A stretch of DNA of 64,000 nucleotides from Planctomycetota bacterium (lineage in GTDB: Bacteria; Planctomycetota; UBA1135; GCA-002686595), in assembly GCA_016779205.1 (NCBI GenBank), contig JADHOC010000013.1, positions 1-64,000 of the forward strand. The letters run 5' to 3'. Shown here in pieces: positions 1-8,690 of the stretch. Under the pieces are notes generated by a model. That model searched no databases and was not told the origin of the DNA. It saw only the letters and a list, made by a program, of their open reading frames with translations. The position numbers were made by a program, and so were the translations under genes. The stretch's first letter is position 1, and each line of letters starts with the position of its first letter.

Positions 1-6
1 CCGCGC

Positions 7-255
7 TCAGCTCAGCTTGAGCTCGCGGACGTCCTCGATGGCGAAGTCGATGGAGGACTCCTTGTCCACGTCAATGACCCGGCCGCTGCCCTTGAAGGGG
101 TTGAAGATCAGTGCGCCGGTCGCGGCGCGCCCGTTCTTGAAGTAGACGGTGACCTTGTCCGCCGTGCGGGCGCCCTGGAGAGCGTCGTAGATCTTCTCCT
201 GGGTCATCTGACGGGCCTTGCGGACCGAGGCGGGTGCGGGAGCGGTGAATGCCAT
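7..255 (-). CDS. Small hypothetical protein, possible Sm/SH3-like barrel
   Basis: An 82-residue protein starting at the ATG at 255; the frame stays open further upstream but that part is compositionally unlike the rest. Residues 1-30 look like a short basic helix (VRKARQMTQEKIYDAL). Residues 34-82 alternate hydrophobic and charged residues (KVTVYFKNGRAATGAL, then RVIDVDKESSIDFAIEDVREL) in a way typical of a small five-stranded Sm- or SH3-like barrel. I do not recognise a named family. It lies downstream of the NUDIX gene on the same strand with a 58-bp gap and may share its transcript. Confidence 0.6.
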   Translation of the reverse strand: MAFTAPAPASVRKARQMTQEKIYDALQGARTADKVTVYFKNGRAATGALIFNPFKGSGRVIDVDKESSIDFAIEDVRELKLS

Positions 256-313
256 GATGGTGGTTGGTTGGGTGCGGTGAATGCGAGTCGTGGACGTCCG
301 ACCCTGAGCGAGC

Positions 314-1051
314 TCAGGGCTGTGCGGTGGACGCCGCTTTCTCGCGGGACATGGCGGGGGGCACGCTGCCCTCCGCCGCTTCGCGGACCCCGTCCGCGAC
401 CGATGTGCTGGGAGAGAGAAGGTGATCGAGGTGGGGGACCAGGAGGCTGGACCACGTCTCGAAGTTGGCGCCCTCGGCGAGCTGCTGCGGCAGCCCCCGC
501 CAGGGGACGAAATCACCGCGAAGCTGGTCAACTTCACGGATTCGCGCGTCACCCCCGAGGAGCTCGAGGGTCTGGACCAGTCCGACGTGGACGGCTCCGA
601 CGGCGTTGCTGTCGTCGTTGAGGAGACCGATCGCGGTCAGGCGGGTGTCGCCCTCGACGATCAGCTCTTCCTCCATGACCTCACGGCGCGTGGCCGCGGG
701 GAGCGGGTCGAGGAGCCGCGCCTTGGCGCCCTCTCCGTCCGCACTGATGGCGTCGACCGGGTTGACGTGTCCGCCAACTCCGATCGAGAGCTTGTTGTGG
801 AGGCGAGCCTCGCCTCCGCCCTTCGTGCGCTGGAGGAGGAGGATCTCCTCGCCGCGGGTCACGAGGGTGTACGGGATGATCTGCTTCAGCGTCGGCGTCC
901 GCTCGGCGTACTCGCGCTCCACGAAGAACCCCTCCTCCTCGACGCAGCGCTGGAAGCGCTCGCGGCAGAACTCCTCGCCGAAGGCGGAGAGTCCGTGGGG
1001 TGCGAACTCCGGGAAGATCGCGGTGCGGGGGACGACGAAGACGAATTCCAT
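314..1051 (-). CDS. NUDIX hydrolase-family protein
   Basis: A 245-residue protein with a NUDIX signature in the middle: GVGGHVNP near residue 91 followed by ATRREVMEEELIV near residue 122. This is the G-x-E-x-REVxEEL-type Mg-binding helix with an insertion between the Gly and the REVMEEE part, which stretches the usual 23-residue box. NUDIX enzymes cleave nucleoside diphosphates linked to another moiety; the substrate here cannot be read. The N-terminal 60 residues form an extra domain seen in a subset of large NUDIX proteins. The last ~30 residues are low complexity. It is transcribed toward the small protein ending at 7. Confidence 0.75.
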   Translation of the reverse strand: MEFVFVVPRTAIFPEFAPHGLSAFGEEFCRERFQRCVEEEGFFVEREYAERTPTLKQIIPYTLVTRGEEILLLQRTKGGGEARLHNKLSIGVGGHVNPVDAISADGEGAKARLLDPLPAATRREVMEEELIVEGDTRLTAIGLLNDDSNAVGAVHVGLVQTLELLGGDARIREVDQLRGDFVPWRGLPQQLAEGANFETWSSLLVPHLDHLLSPSTSVADGVREAAEGSVPPAMSREKAASTAQP

Positions 1052-1384
1052 GGTGGAGAAGGACGACCGGCGGCGGAGCTGCGGGGCAGCGGTCGGAGCA
1101 GGAGCGGCAGCCGATTCGTGGCTGCCAGGGGCGGTTCAGTGGTGGCCCTGGTGCATGGGGCTGGGAGGTGACCGCGGGGGTCATCGCCAGCCTTCGTCCA
1201 AGGCCAGCCCGGGCGCAGGGTCGACCGGGGTGCGAAGTCGGTGCGGGACAAGGACCGGTGCACGAGGGCCAGGGGCCCTGACGCCGGGCGCCCCCGATGT
1301 GCGCGGGGGCGGCAGGTGAGAGGTGCGGGTTCGAGAGCGGTGCGCCGGCAGCTGGGGTGGGGCCGAGGGGAGAGCCTCGGTCGA
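1052..1384. other. Intergenic stretch without a recognisable gene
   Basis: About 330 bases upstream of the NUDIX gene. Several frames are open, as expected at this GC content, but none shows a start with a convincing protein. No tRNA, riboswitch or clear promoter was recognised. Confidence 0.4.
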
Positions 1385-1588
1385 TCACCCGGGCTGGAAC
1401 GGATCGCTGGTGAGGGGCGCCTTGTCGAGCAGGACAGGCCGCAGGTCACAAGCAGCCCGTTCCGGGCCGACAAGTGCGAGAATGGAGGCACCCCTGGAAT
1501 CCGTCAAGGTGCGCAGCACGAGATCGAGCGTGGAAATCACCTCACCACGCAAGATGTCGTGGGTCGGCACGACTAAGCGTCCCAGCAT
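1385..1588 (-). CDS. Possible small hypothetical protein (67 aa)
   Basis: From the ATG at 1588 a 67-residue protein can be read (begins MLGRLVVPTHDILRGEV, ends SDPFQPG). The composition is protein-like, with an even spread of Leu, Val, Asp and Thr, but codon third positions are less G/C-biased than in neighbouring genes. It lies about 100 bases downstream of rnpB on the same strand. No family was recognised. It could equally be a chance open frame in the rnpB-NUDIX gap. Confidence 0.3.
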   Translation of the reverse strand: MLGRLVVPTHDILRGEVISTLDLVLRTLTDSRGASILALVGPERAACDLRPVLLDKAPLTSDPFQPG

Positions 1589-1687
1589 GCGTGCCTTACG
1601 CGAATCCGCCTGGGTTGTGCGCCAACACAACCGGTTGTGGATCGCGCCCATTCCCACGGAGGGGGGCTCGCTTCGATTGGAAAGTGA

Positions 1688-2096
<409 letters not shown>

Positions 2097-2154
2097 GGCA
2101 TGATATCGCGCCTGCCAACGGGCGGGTGCCCGGAACGACCAACGAGCTGAATCC

Positions 2155-3048
2155 ATGGCGATTGAAGACGACTTCTTCCTGACCAACCTCGAGCTGCGGG
2201 ACTCCACGGAGACCGGGGAGCTGGCTTCAGGCCTCTCCCATGACTCCATGAAGGGGATGGTCCTGCTCACGGTCCTCGAGCTCGCCGCGCGGGGCGAGCC
2301 GACCGGGGCGGTGACCGTGATCCACGATGCTGGGGACACGGGAGAGCGGTACCGGACCCTGGCCTCCGACCTCGCGGAGCGGGGCTGGGCGGTGGCGCTC
2401 CCCGACCTCCGCGGGCACGGCCGCACCGAGGGACCGCGGGGCCACTCGAACGGCCTGCGCGAGGTGGCGCGGGATATCCAGGAGATCCAGGATCACCTGG
2501 CCTACCGCATGCCGGAGGTCCCGAAGGTCCTGGTGGGCGTCGGGCTCGGGGCCAACTACGCCGCCATGTATGCGCTCGAGACGCCGGGCGTGGTCAGCGC
2601 GCTCGTCCTGATCGCGCCCCTCCACACGCCGACCTTCGAGGCACCCGAGGCGCCGAAGGGCCTCTCGAAGTTCTTCAAGAAGATCACGCCCCAGTCCGAG
2701 GGGGCGACGGGCTACGGGCCCGACGACCTGACCTCCGCGGCCGCGCAGGCCACGGCCTGGTCCGCGTCGGAGCTGACCCACGGGGTCATCACGCAGCGCG
2801 CCATCGACGAGGCCCAGCGGAGCTCCCGTGAGCACCTGGCGCGCATCGCGGAGCTCGACATTCCCGTGCTCATCGTGCACGGCGCCGATGACCCGATCAG
2901 CAGCCCGGACTGGAGCCGCTCGCAGGAGGGGGGCTCCGTGGAGGTGCTCATCGTCGAGGGGCAGCGGCATCATCCGCTACACGACTCCAAGAGCGCCGAG
3001 ATCCGGGAGCGTATCGTGCGCTTCATTGACGCGAACTCCGGCGCCTGA
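2155..3048 (+). CDS. Alpha/beta-hydrolase-fold protein lacking the nucleophile serine
   Basis: A 297-residue protein with the layout of the monoacylglycerol-lipase/S33 group: a strand-rich start (VTVIHDAGDTGERY), the DLRGHGRTEGPRGH block near residue 84, a cap region around 165-225, the acid loop HGADDPISS near 242 and a late histidine in QRHHPLHD near 270. At the nucleophile elbow, where these enzymes have GHSMGG, this protein reads GVGLGA (residues 127-132). The serine position is therefore glycine, so ordinary ester hydrolysis is unlikely. It may be a pseudoenzyme or use another chemistry. The gene is convergent with ruvX and divergent from rnpB. Confidence 0.85.
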   Translation: MAIEDDFFLTNLELRDSTETGELASGLSHDSMKGMVLLTVLELAARGEPTGAVTVIHDAGDTGERYRTLASDLAERGWAVALPDLRGHGRTEGPRGHSNGLREVARDIQEIQDHLAYRMPEVPKVLVGVGLGANYAAMYALETPGVVSALVLIAPLHTPTFEAPEAPKGLSKFFKKITPQSEGATGYGPDDLTSAAAQATAWSASELTHGVITQRAIDEAQRSSREHLARIAELDIPVLIVHGADDPISSPDWSRSQEGGSVEVLIVEGQRHHPLHDSKSAEIRERIVRFIDANSGA

Positions 3049-3053
3049 TCCTG

Positions 3054-3075
3054 GCCGCCGAGCGGGCGCTCGCGG
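3054..3075. terminator. Short hairpin between convergent genes, possible terminator
   Basis: A CGAGC/GCTCG stem with a GGGC loop, extended by GCCG/CGGC across a one-base bulge. It lies between the stop of the hydrolase gene and the end of ruvX. There is no T-run, so it could only be a weak or bidirectional terminator. Confidence 0.35.
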
Positions 3076-3082
3076 CTCCCGC

Positions 3083-3520
3083 CTAGGCGGGCTCCCCGGC
3101 GCCGATCCAGTCCTCGAGGAGGATCATGGCGCTCCACGAGTCCTTGCGGGCCTTCCGCTGGGCGCCGTGGTAGCCGGCGTCTCGCAGCCGCTCCTCTGCC
3201 TCCCGGGTCGTCAGTCGCTCGTCCTGACGGACCACCTGGAGGTGGGGGAAGCGCGCCTGGGCGAGGGCGATGAACCGGTCCACCTCCTCGACCCGCGCAC
3301 CCGTCGCTCCGTCCATGTGGAGCGGGTATCCGACCACGAGGACCCCGACGTCTCGCTCCTCGCAGAGGAGGGCGATGGCCTCGAGGGCCTCCGCGTCACC
3401 TCCCTGGACGGGGTCAAGGGGGGTGACCAGGATCCGGGCGGCGTCCGCCGCGGCGAAGCCGGTGCGGCGGGTCCCGTGGTCGACTCCCAGGGCCACGCGC
3501 TTGCCCTTTCCGGGGGGCAT
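3083..3520 (-). CDS. ruvX: YqgF/RuvX family putative Holliday-junction resolvase / pre-16S rRNA nuclease
   Basis: A 145-residue protein of typical family length. It has the RNase H-like opening ALGVDHGTRRTG with the catalytic Asp at residue 14, a central VGYPLHMDG segment (family GLPxxxxG), the DERLTT motif near residue 104, and a C-terminal DSWSAMILLEDWI helix carrying the last acidic residue. YqgF proteins act in 16S rRNA 5'-end maturation and have been proposed as Holliday-junction resolvases. The start codon overlaps the stop of the upstream AsmA-like gene (TGATG), so the two are translationally coupled. Confidence 0.93.
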   Translation of the reverse strand: MPPGKGKRVALGVDHGTRRTGFAAADAARILVTPLDPVQGGDAEALEAIALLCEERDVGVLVVGYPLHMDGATGARVEEVDRFIALAQARFPHLQVVRQDERLTTREAEERLRDAGYHGAQRKARKDSWSAMILLEDWIGAGEPA

Positions 3521-6500
3521 CAGAACCGCCTCGGCCGGCGAGAGAAGCCGGGCAGGGGGAGGCGGTCGCGCTCCTCGTCGGGCGTGAAGAACCGGGACGC
3601 GAGGCCGCGGAGCACCACCGCAGGGCGCTCGACGGTCCCTCGGACGGAGACGCGCAGGAGGCTCTCCTGGATCCAGTAGACGAGCTGGGTGAACGGGCCC
3701 AGGCGGTCCACGAGGTCGTAGCGCACATCGAGGTCGCTGGTGACGTTGCCCTCGAAGCTGACCGCACCCTCGCCCACGAGTGAGAGGAGGTCGCTGTTGA
3801 CCCGCAGGCGGTCCATGACGAGCACGCCGTCCGCGATGGAGTAGCGCGCGTACATCTCCCTGAAGAGGACGGTGGTGTCGATGCCCAGGCCGACGGAGAG
3901 GGCCTGGAAGACAGGGATGGCCCAGAGCGCAGAGTCGCGCAGCTCGATCTCGCCGCCGCCGGACATCGCGGTCAGCTGCTCGAAGTCGCCCTCGAGGCGC
4001 AGCGTCATGTCCATGCGCCCGTGGTTCGCGAAGTCGGAGTCGAAGACCCCGCGCAGGAACTCTCCGACGTCCACGTCGCGCATCTCCGCGGCGAGCTGGA
4101 AGGGGAAGGGGGGCGCGAGGTCGATGACGAGCAGCGGCGCGGCAGCGGCTTGGTCGCTGCCCACGGCGAGGAGCTGCCCGCCCTCGAAGTCGCCCTGGAA
4201 GGCCTCGATCACGAGCCGCGGCTCCACATAGCTCAGCTGGAGCGTGGCGTCCTGTAGCCGGCGGTCGGCCAGCGCGCCGTTGAGTCCCTCGATGGTGGCC
4301 CTGGACCGGAGGCCGCTCCCCTCGTGGGCGAGCTCGAGCCGCATGCGCTCGATGTTGTCCACCTCGATGGGGATGCCGAGGAGCACGAAGGCCTCCTCGA
4401 TGGCCACGTCACCCTCCAGGAGGACCTCCGTGCTGCCGTCCGGGTTCGCCGTGATCTCGAGCACGGTCCCCTCCAGCGCAAAGCGGCCCCTGGCCTCGAG
4501 GTCGTCGAGGACGGTGCGCACGGTGCCCGGGTCGAGGAAGAAGCGCATGTGCTCCTCATCGATGGGGAGGTCGCGGGCCGAGATCCGGGTGCGGAAGGTG
4601 GAGCGCTCCTCGCCGGGCGACCACGAGAAGTCAGACAGCTGCACCGGGGTGCCGGCCAGCCGGCCGTTGATCTCCTCGCCGATCCACCGGCCGGTATCGG
4701 GCTCGAGGCGGAAGTGCGCGGAGACCCCGCGGAGCCGCTTCTCATCCCCGAAGCCCAGCTGATCCAGGCGCGTCTCCACGGAGACCTCGAGGTCCTCCAG
4801 GGGCGCGCCGGGCTCCTCGGGCAAGCGCAGTCGCGTCTCGAAGTCCGCGCGCCCTTCCAGCTCCAGCTGCGGTCCGGTGATGCCCGCGCCCGGGGTGTCT
4901 CCCGGGAGGGCAATGCTCGTCAGCGCCGAGACGAGCTCCTCGTCCGCGAGGTCGAGACCCGCGCCGAAGGCCCGCAGGGCGGGGGCGGTCCCCGGGATCG
5001 TCTCGAGGGTCGCCACCACGGGCACCCGGGGGCCGTTCTGATCCCAGCTGCCCTGGGCGCGCCCGAGGACCCAGGTCAGCGGCTCAGGCGCTCCCTGGGC
5101 GCTCTCACGGGCCAGCAGCGACCAGGCCCGGACCCTCCCGTGGGTCTCGCGGGTCGTGATCCCGGGGGCCGACGGTCGAAACTGGACGCCGCTCCGGCGG
5201 TCGGAGGGGCGGAACTGGAGCCACGCCTCGGGGCCGCCAAGGTAGGCGCTCTTCTCCGCGTCGGCTGCGGCCACGTCGGCCAGTGGGATCGCCCGGGTGA
5301 CCGTGGCCTGCACGTCGACCGAACCGGCGAGCCCAGCCCCGTCGAGGGCCTCCACGGTCTCCGGGCCGTTGAGCGCGAGGTTCGTGCGCAGGGCCTCGTG
5401 CCCCGGGTTCAGTCCGCTGACGCTGACGTCGAACCACTCGAGCCCGCGGTTGACGCCGGAGCTGACCGTGCGTCCCTCCACCTGGATCGGGTTCGCCGCG
5501 ATGGGGGAGCGGGCCTCGGCGTCGAGTTGAACCGAGGACCTCTGACCCATGGTGTGGGTTCGGATCCGAAGGGACCCGTTGGTGTCAGTGATCGGGACCG
5601 GGAGCTCCGCCCACTGGAAGCCGACGCCGCGCAGGTTGGCGTCGATGGCCGTGATCATGTGGAGGTCCGCCGCTCCCCTCCAGAGCTCCAGCTTGAAGTC
5701 GAGGGCGCCACCGTCCGGTCCCCAGGTGGGGACGATGTCCTGGGCGGCGTCCACCCCGCGCAGGGAGTCGAACGCGCCGCGGAAGGACTCGTCCACGGGC
5801 AGCGCATTGGACTGGACGATCAGGTGGAACGGAGCCGGGAGGAGCTCCTCCTTCGGGAGCTTCTCATCGGGCGGAATCGGGACGAAGTGGAGCGAGCCCT
5901 GGACGGCAAGGGGGCCGCCCGCCTGGAAGCAGGTCACGTCGTAGAACGCGAGCTGGCCGCGGAAGGCCCCCTCGGTCCGGACGCTCCAGGTGATGTCGCC
6001 CATGACCCCCTCGACCGGGACCGGGAAGCCGACGCCCTGCAGCCTCGTCCTCGGGTCGACCACCCCGTGGTAGGCGAGGGAGGCGTCCCCGCTGGGGCGG
6101 ACCAGAGCGAACTTCTCGAGGTCTGGAGCGGCGTCCCCCGAGGAGTCGTCGCCCTGCCTCAGGCGGACGCCCAGGCTGATGTCGGCGCTCCCGCGGCTGT
6201 CGAGCATCTGGTGGACATCCGCGATGGACGTCTCGTACCCGACCAGGTCCAGGAGCTCCTCGCCAAGGGGCGCGTCCGGCACATCCGCCCAGACCTCGAG
6301 CGAGGAGCCCTCCGGGGCGTCCTTGCCGAGGCGGAACGCAGCGGTGGCGTTGAGGCCGTCGAGGCGACCTTCGATGGCGCCGCGGCCGCGCCAGGCGTCG
6401 GGATCGAAGGGGTGGTCGGGGTCGTCCGGGTTGAAGCGGCCGTCCACGCGCATCTCGATGTCCGTGACCGTGCGCCGGGAGGCGTCTTCGATCCAGGGGA

Positions 6501-7386
6501 GCTGGATCGAGCCCTGGGTCAGGAGGAGCGAGCCGTTGACGTCGGGGAGCAGGGAGCGGCCGATCTCGTAGCTCGCGTGGGCCACGAGGTCCACCTTCCC
6601 GTTCGGCTCGAGGGCGAGCAGGTCGGGCGACAGGAGCCCGTTGGAGACGGCCGGGCGCTGGAGGGCGCTCCCCAGCTCGAGGCCCCGGGCGACGCCCCGG
6701 ACGCGGGCGACCCGGTCCGCGTCGAGGGTGCCGTTCAGCCACACCACACCGGGCTGGCCCGGCGCGGCCCCGAGGGCCGGGACGAGCCGACCGTAGATCG
6801 AGGCCAGCTCATCGGTGAGGCGGGTCATGCACAGGTCGACCGACCCCAGGGCGATGGTGTTGCTCCGGGGCGGGACCACCCGGACCCGCAGGTCTCGAAC
6901 GACCACCTCGGGGCTCTTCGCGAGGAGGTCGAGGGTGGTCTGATCCCGCTCGCCGACCCGCTCCATGTCCACGCCCAGGGACTCGGAGAGCTCCAGGACG
7001 CCGCCCTCGAGCACCACGCGGTCCAGGTGCAGGCCCCGGTCGGGGGTCCACCCCACCCGGAGAGTCAGCTCGTCCACCTGCAGCTCCCGCCCCGTGGGAC
7101 CGAGAGCGATGCCGCGGAAGGCCACGGAGCGGTCGAGCCAGCGGAAGTCGACGTCCTTGACCTGCACGGAGCGGGTGAGGGCTCCGGCGACGCGGTCCTG
7201 GACCACGCCCGCCACCCAGCGCTCCAGGGCCGGGTGGTGCTCGATGAGGAGGGCCACGAGGATGGCCACGAAGCACAGCCAACCCGCCAGGCTGACGAGG
7301 GCCCGAGCCGCCACGGCCACCGGCCGCCGCGCGCGCAGGGAGCGCCGGAGCGCTCTCGTCTCAAGATCCTCAGCGGTGTCCTTCAT
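3520..7386 (-). CDS. Giant AsmA/YhdP-like envelope protein (inter-membrane lipid-transfer superfamily)
   Basis: A 1288-residue protein with one N-terminal membrane segment (about residues 26-47) and a very long periplasmic part made of repetitive beta-strand-rich text. The section after the anchor (RVAGALTRSVQVKDVDFRW, then LDRVVLEGGVLEL) is typical of AsmA N-termini. The C-terminal ~300 residues (SGGGEIELRDSALWAIPVFQ, then VSFEGNVTSDLDVRYDL) match the AsmA_2/YhdP C-terminal block, in which a GxG is followed by a ground-state layer. Such proteins are thought to form hydrophobic grooves moving phospholipid between inner and outer membranes. It is coupled to ruvX. Family placement is from pattern, not a profile search. 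Confidence 0.8.
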   Translation of the reverse strand: MKDTAEDLETRALRRSLRARRPVAVAARALVSLAGWLCFVAILVALLIEHHPALERWVAGVVQDRVAGALTRSVQVKDVDFRWLDRSVAFRGIALGPTGRELQVDELTLRVGWTPDRGLHLDRVVLEGGVLELSESLGVDMERVGERDQTTLDLLAKSPEVVVRDLRVRVVPPRSNTIALGSVDLCMTRLTDELASIYGRLVPALGAAPGQPGVVWLNGTLDADRVARVRGVARGLELGSALQRPAVSNGLLSPDLLALEPNGKVDLVAHASYEIGRSLLPDVNGSLLLTQGSIQLPWIEDASRRTVTDIEMRVDGRFNPDDPDHPFDPDAWRGRGAIEGRLDGLNATAAFRLGKDAPEGSSLEVWADVPDAPLGEELLDLVGYETSIADVHQMLDSRGSADISLGVRLRQGDDSSGDAAPDLEKFALVRPSGDASLAYHGVVDPRTRLQGVGFPVPVEGVMGDITWSVRTEGAFRGQLAFYDVTCFQAGGPLAVQGSLHFVPIPPDEKLPKEELLPAPFHLIVQSNALPVDESFRGAFDSLRGVDAAQDIVPTWGPDGGALDFKLELWRGAADLHMITAIDANLRGVGFQWAELPVPITDTNGSLRIRTHTMGQRSSVQLDAEARSPIAANPIQVEGRTVSSGVNRGLEWFDVSVSGLNPGHEALRTNLALNGPETVEALDGAGLAGSVDVQATVTRAIPLADVAAADAEKSAYLGGPEAWLQFRPSDRRSGVQFRPSAPGITTRETHGRVRAWSLLARESAQGAPEPLTWVLGRAQGSWDQNGPRVPVVATLETIPGTAPALRAFGAGLDLADEELVSALTSIALPGDTPGAGITGPQLELEGRADFETRLRLPEEPGAPLEDLEVSVETRLDQLGFGDEKRLRGVSAHFRLEPDTGRWIGEEINGRLAGTPVQLSDFSWSPGEERSTFRTRISARDLPIDEEHMRFFLDPGTVRTVLDDLEARGRFALEGTVLEITANPDGSTEVLLEGDVAIEEAFVLLGIPIEVDNIERMRLELAHEGSGLRSRATIEGLNGALADRRLQDATLQLSYVEPRLVIEAFQGDFEGGQLLAVGSDQAAAAPLLVIDLAPPFPFQLAAEMRDVDVGEFLRGVFDSDFANHGRMDMTLRLEGDFEQLTAMSGGGEIELRDSALWAIPVFQALSVGLGIDTTVLFREMYARYSIADGVLVMDRLRVNSDLLSLVGEGAVSFEGNVTSDLDVRYDLVDRLGPFTQLVYWIQESLLRVSVRGTVERPAVVLRGLASRFFTPDEERDRLPLPGFSRRPRRF

Positions 7387-7575
7387 CTCGTCGGGGTCAG
7401 GTCGCGGGGCGGCCGCTCCCTGGATCGGCTTTATTTAGGCCAATCTCGGGTGATTCTGGCCGTTGACATCGCCCCGCGCGACCGTCACTCTCCCCGAAGC
7501 GTTACGGAATCCTCTCTCTCACCGCACTGAATCCAAACCCAGACCCTCCCAGCCCCTCTTTAGGGGCATCGAGTC

Positions 7576-7854
7576 ATGGCCAAGAAAAAAGCCAAGCGCG
7601 TCACCAAGAAGGCGGCCGCCAAGAAGGCCCCCGCCAAGAAGGCCCCCGCCCGCCAGACCAAGAAGAAGGCCAGCAAGAAGAAGGGCGCCGTCGACATGAT
7701 CATCAGCAAGAGCCGCACCAAGGCCTGCGCGTCGATCAACGTCTCCGGTGACTTCTACTCCGCGCTGGACGAGAAGGTTCGCGAGCTGATCGCCGGCGCC
7801 GAGGCGCGGGCCGAGGCCAACAACCGCCGCACCCTGCGTCCGCAGGACCTCTGA
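7576..7854 (+). CDS. Bacterial histone-fold protein with a lysine-rich H1-like tail
   Basis: A 92-residue protein. Residues 2-37 are a Lys/Ala/Pro tail of AAKKAP-type repeats like those of histone H1-type DNA-binding proteins. Residues 42-92 (from IISKSRTKA, through NVSGDFYSALDEKVREL, to ANNRRTLRPQDL) read like a histone fold: a long central helix followed by the R-R-T-x-x-P-x-D loop corresponding to the RKT(I/V)-x-x-x-D of archaeal histones. It probably binds and compacts DNA non-specifically. It ends soon after the loop, so the third helix is missing or very short. Single-gene unit bounded by a strong terminator. Confidence 0.75.
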   Translation: MAKKKAKRVTKKAAAKKAPAKKAPARQTKKKASKKKGAVDMIISKSRTKACASINVSGDFYSALDEKVRELIAGAEARAEANNRRTLRPQDL

Positions 7855-7913
7855 TCCCTCGGCGGCTGGCGCGCGCCCCACGGCGCGTTGCTACCGCCGA
7901 CTCGGATTGGAAA

Positions 7914-7947
7914 GGGGCCGCCCTCCACTTTGGTGGAGGGCGGCCCC
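7914..7947. terminator. Strong bidirectional terminator hairpin
   Basis: A perfect 15-bp stem (GGGGCCGCCCTCCAC against its complement) with a TTTG loop. It lies between the convergent histone gene and tsaB, where it can stop transcription from both sides. Confidence 0.75.
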
Positions 7948-7982
7948 TGACGTTGGGCGCGACCGCCGCGGCGGGAGCCCCG

Positions 7983-8690
7983 TCAGCGCCGACGGACCTT
8001 CGCGTCAAAGGGGCGAAGGTAGAGCGGCCGGAGCGTCTCCGGGCCACACTCGGCCCCGGCCGCGAGCCGTGAGAGCCCGAGGTCCAGGACGTGCTCTGCC
8101 CGCGCGAAGGGCGCTTGCCGAACCTCCACGTCAGCGGGGGGGGGCTGACCGAGCGCCTTCAGCGCAGCCTCGTCAGCCAGCAGCACGGGCAGACCGGCGA
8201 GCAGTTCGAGGGCGTCGGTGGGCTGCACGCATGCCGGAGCGGTGAGGGCGTGAACCTCCGCATCGGTGCGCCCATAGGATGCGATGTACAGGTGGCCTCC
8301 GAACGCGTTCCGCAGCACCGCGCCGCGTTCGCCTGCGGCGAGCCCGTCCATCGCGATGGCGTCGAAGGAGGGGATCCCGAGCACGTCGGCCTGCGCGCCG
8401 CGCATGAGCCCGAGGGCGGTGGCCGCGCCGACCCTGAGGCCGGTGTAACTCCCCGGTCCGACGCCAGCGAACACCAGACCGAGATCGGAGCGGGTGGCGC
8501 CGACCTCGGCCGCCAGGTCGTCGAGGGCTCCGAACAGGTCACTCGCGTGACGCCGGTCTTCCCCGAGTGACCGCGAAGCGCGCTGGCCCTCCGGGCCCCT
8601 CGCGGCGATCGAGGCCGGCCTGGTCGAGGTCTCCAGCGCGACGACGAGGCGGGCGGCCTCGCCGGACTCCTCCCGCGACGGCCCGGTCAT
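7983..8690 (-). CDS. tsaB: tRNA threonylcarbamoyladenosine biosynthesis protein TsaB
   Basis: A 235-residue protein of the ASKHA fold. It opens with LVVALETSTRPASIA (family L-x-x-DTS; here ETS), followed by the HASDLF segment and the hallmark GVGPGSYTGLRVGAATALGL near residue 75. TsaB partners TsaD and TsaE in making t6A37 on ANN-decoding tRNAs. The usual N-terminal Asp is Glu here, which is tolerated because TsaB is not the catalytic subunit. The start overlaps glmM by four bases (ATGA), making it the last gene of the large minus-strand cluster. Confidence 0.93.
   Translation of the reverse strand: MTGPSREESGEAARLVVALETSTRPASIAARGPEGQRASRSLGEDRRHASDLFGALDDLAAEVGATRSDLGLVFAGVGPGSYTGLRVGAATALGLMRGAQADVLGIPSFDAIAMDGLAAGERGAVLRNAFGGHLYIASYGRTDAEVHALTAPACVQPTDALELLAGLPVLLADEAALKALGQPPPADVEVRQAPFARAEHVLDLGLSRLAAGAECGPETLRPLYLRPFDAKVRRR

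Noticed and set aside
2097..2154. TATCAT sequence as the rnpB -10 box
   Set aside because: A -10-like hexamer is present near the 5' end but no -35 element fits at the proper spacing.
4324..7530. A 1068-residue plus-strand frame opposite the AsmA-like gene
   Set aside because: Antisense to a protein with a good membrane anchor and family C-terminus; no domain motifs of its own.
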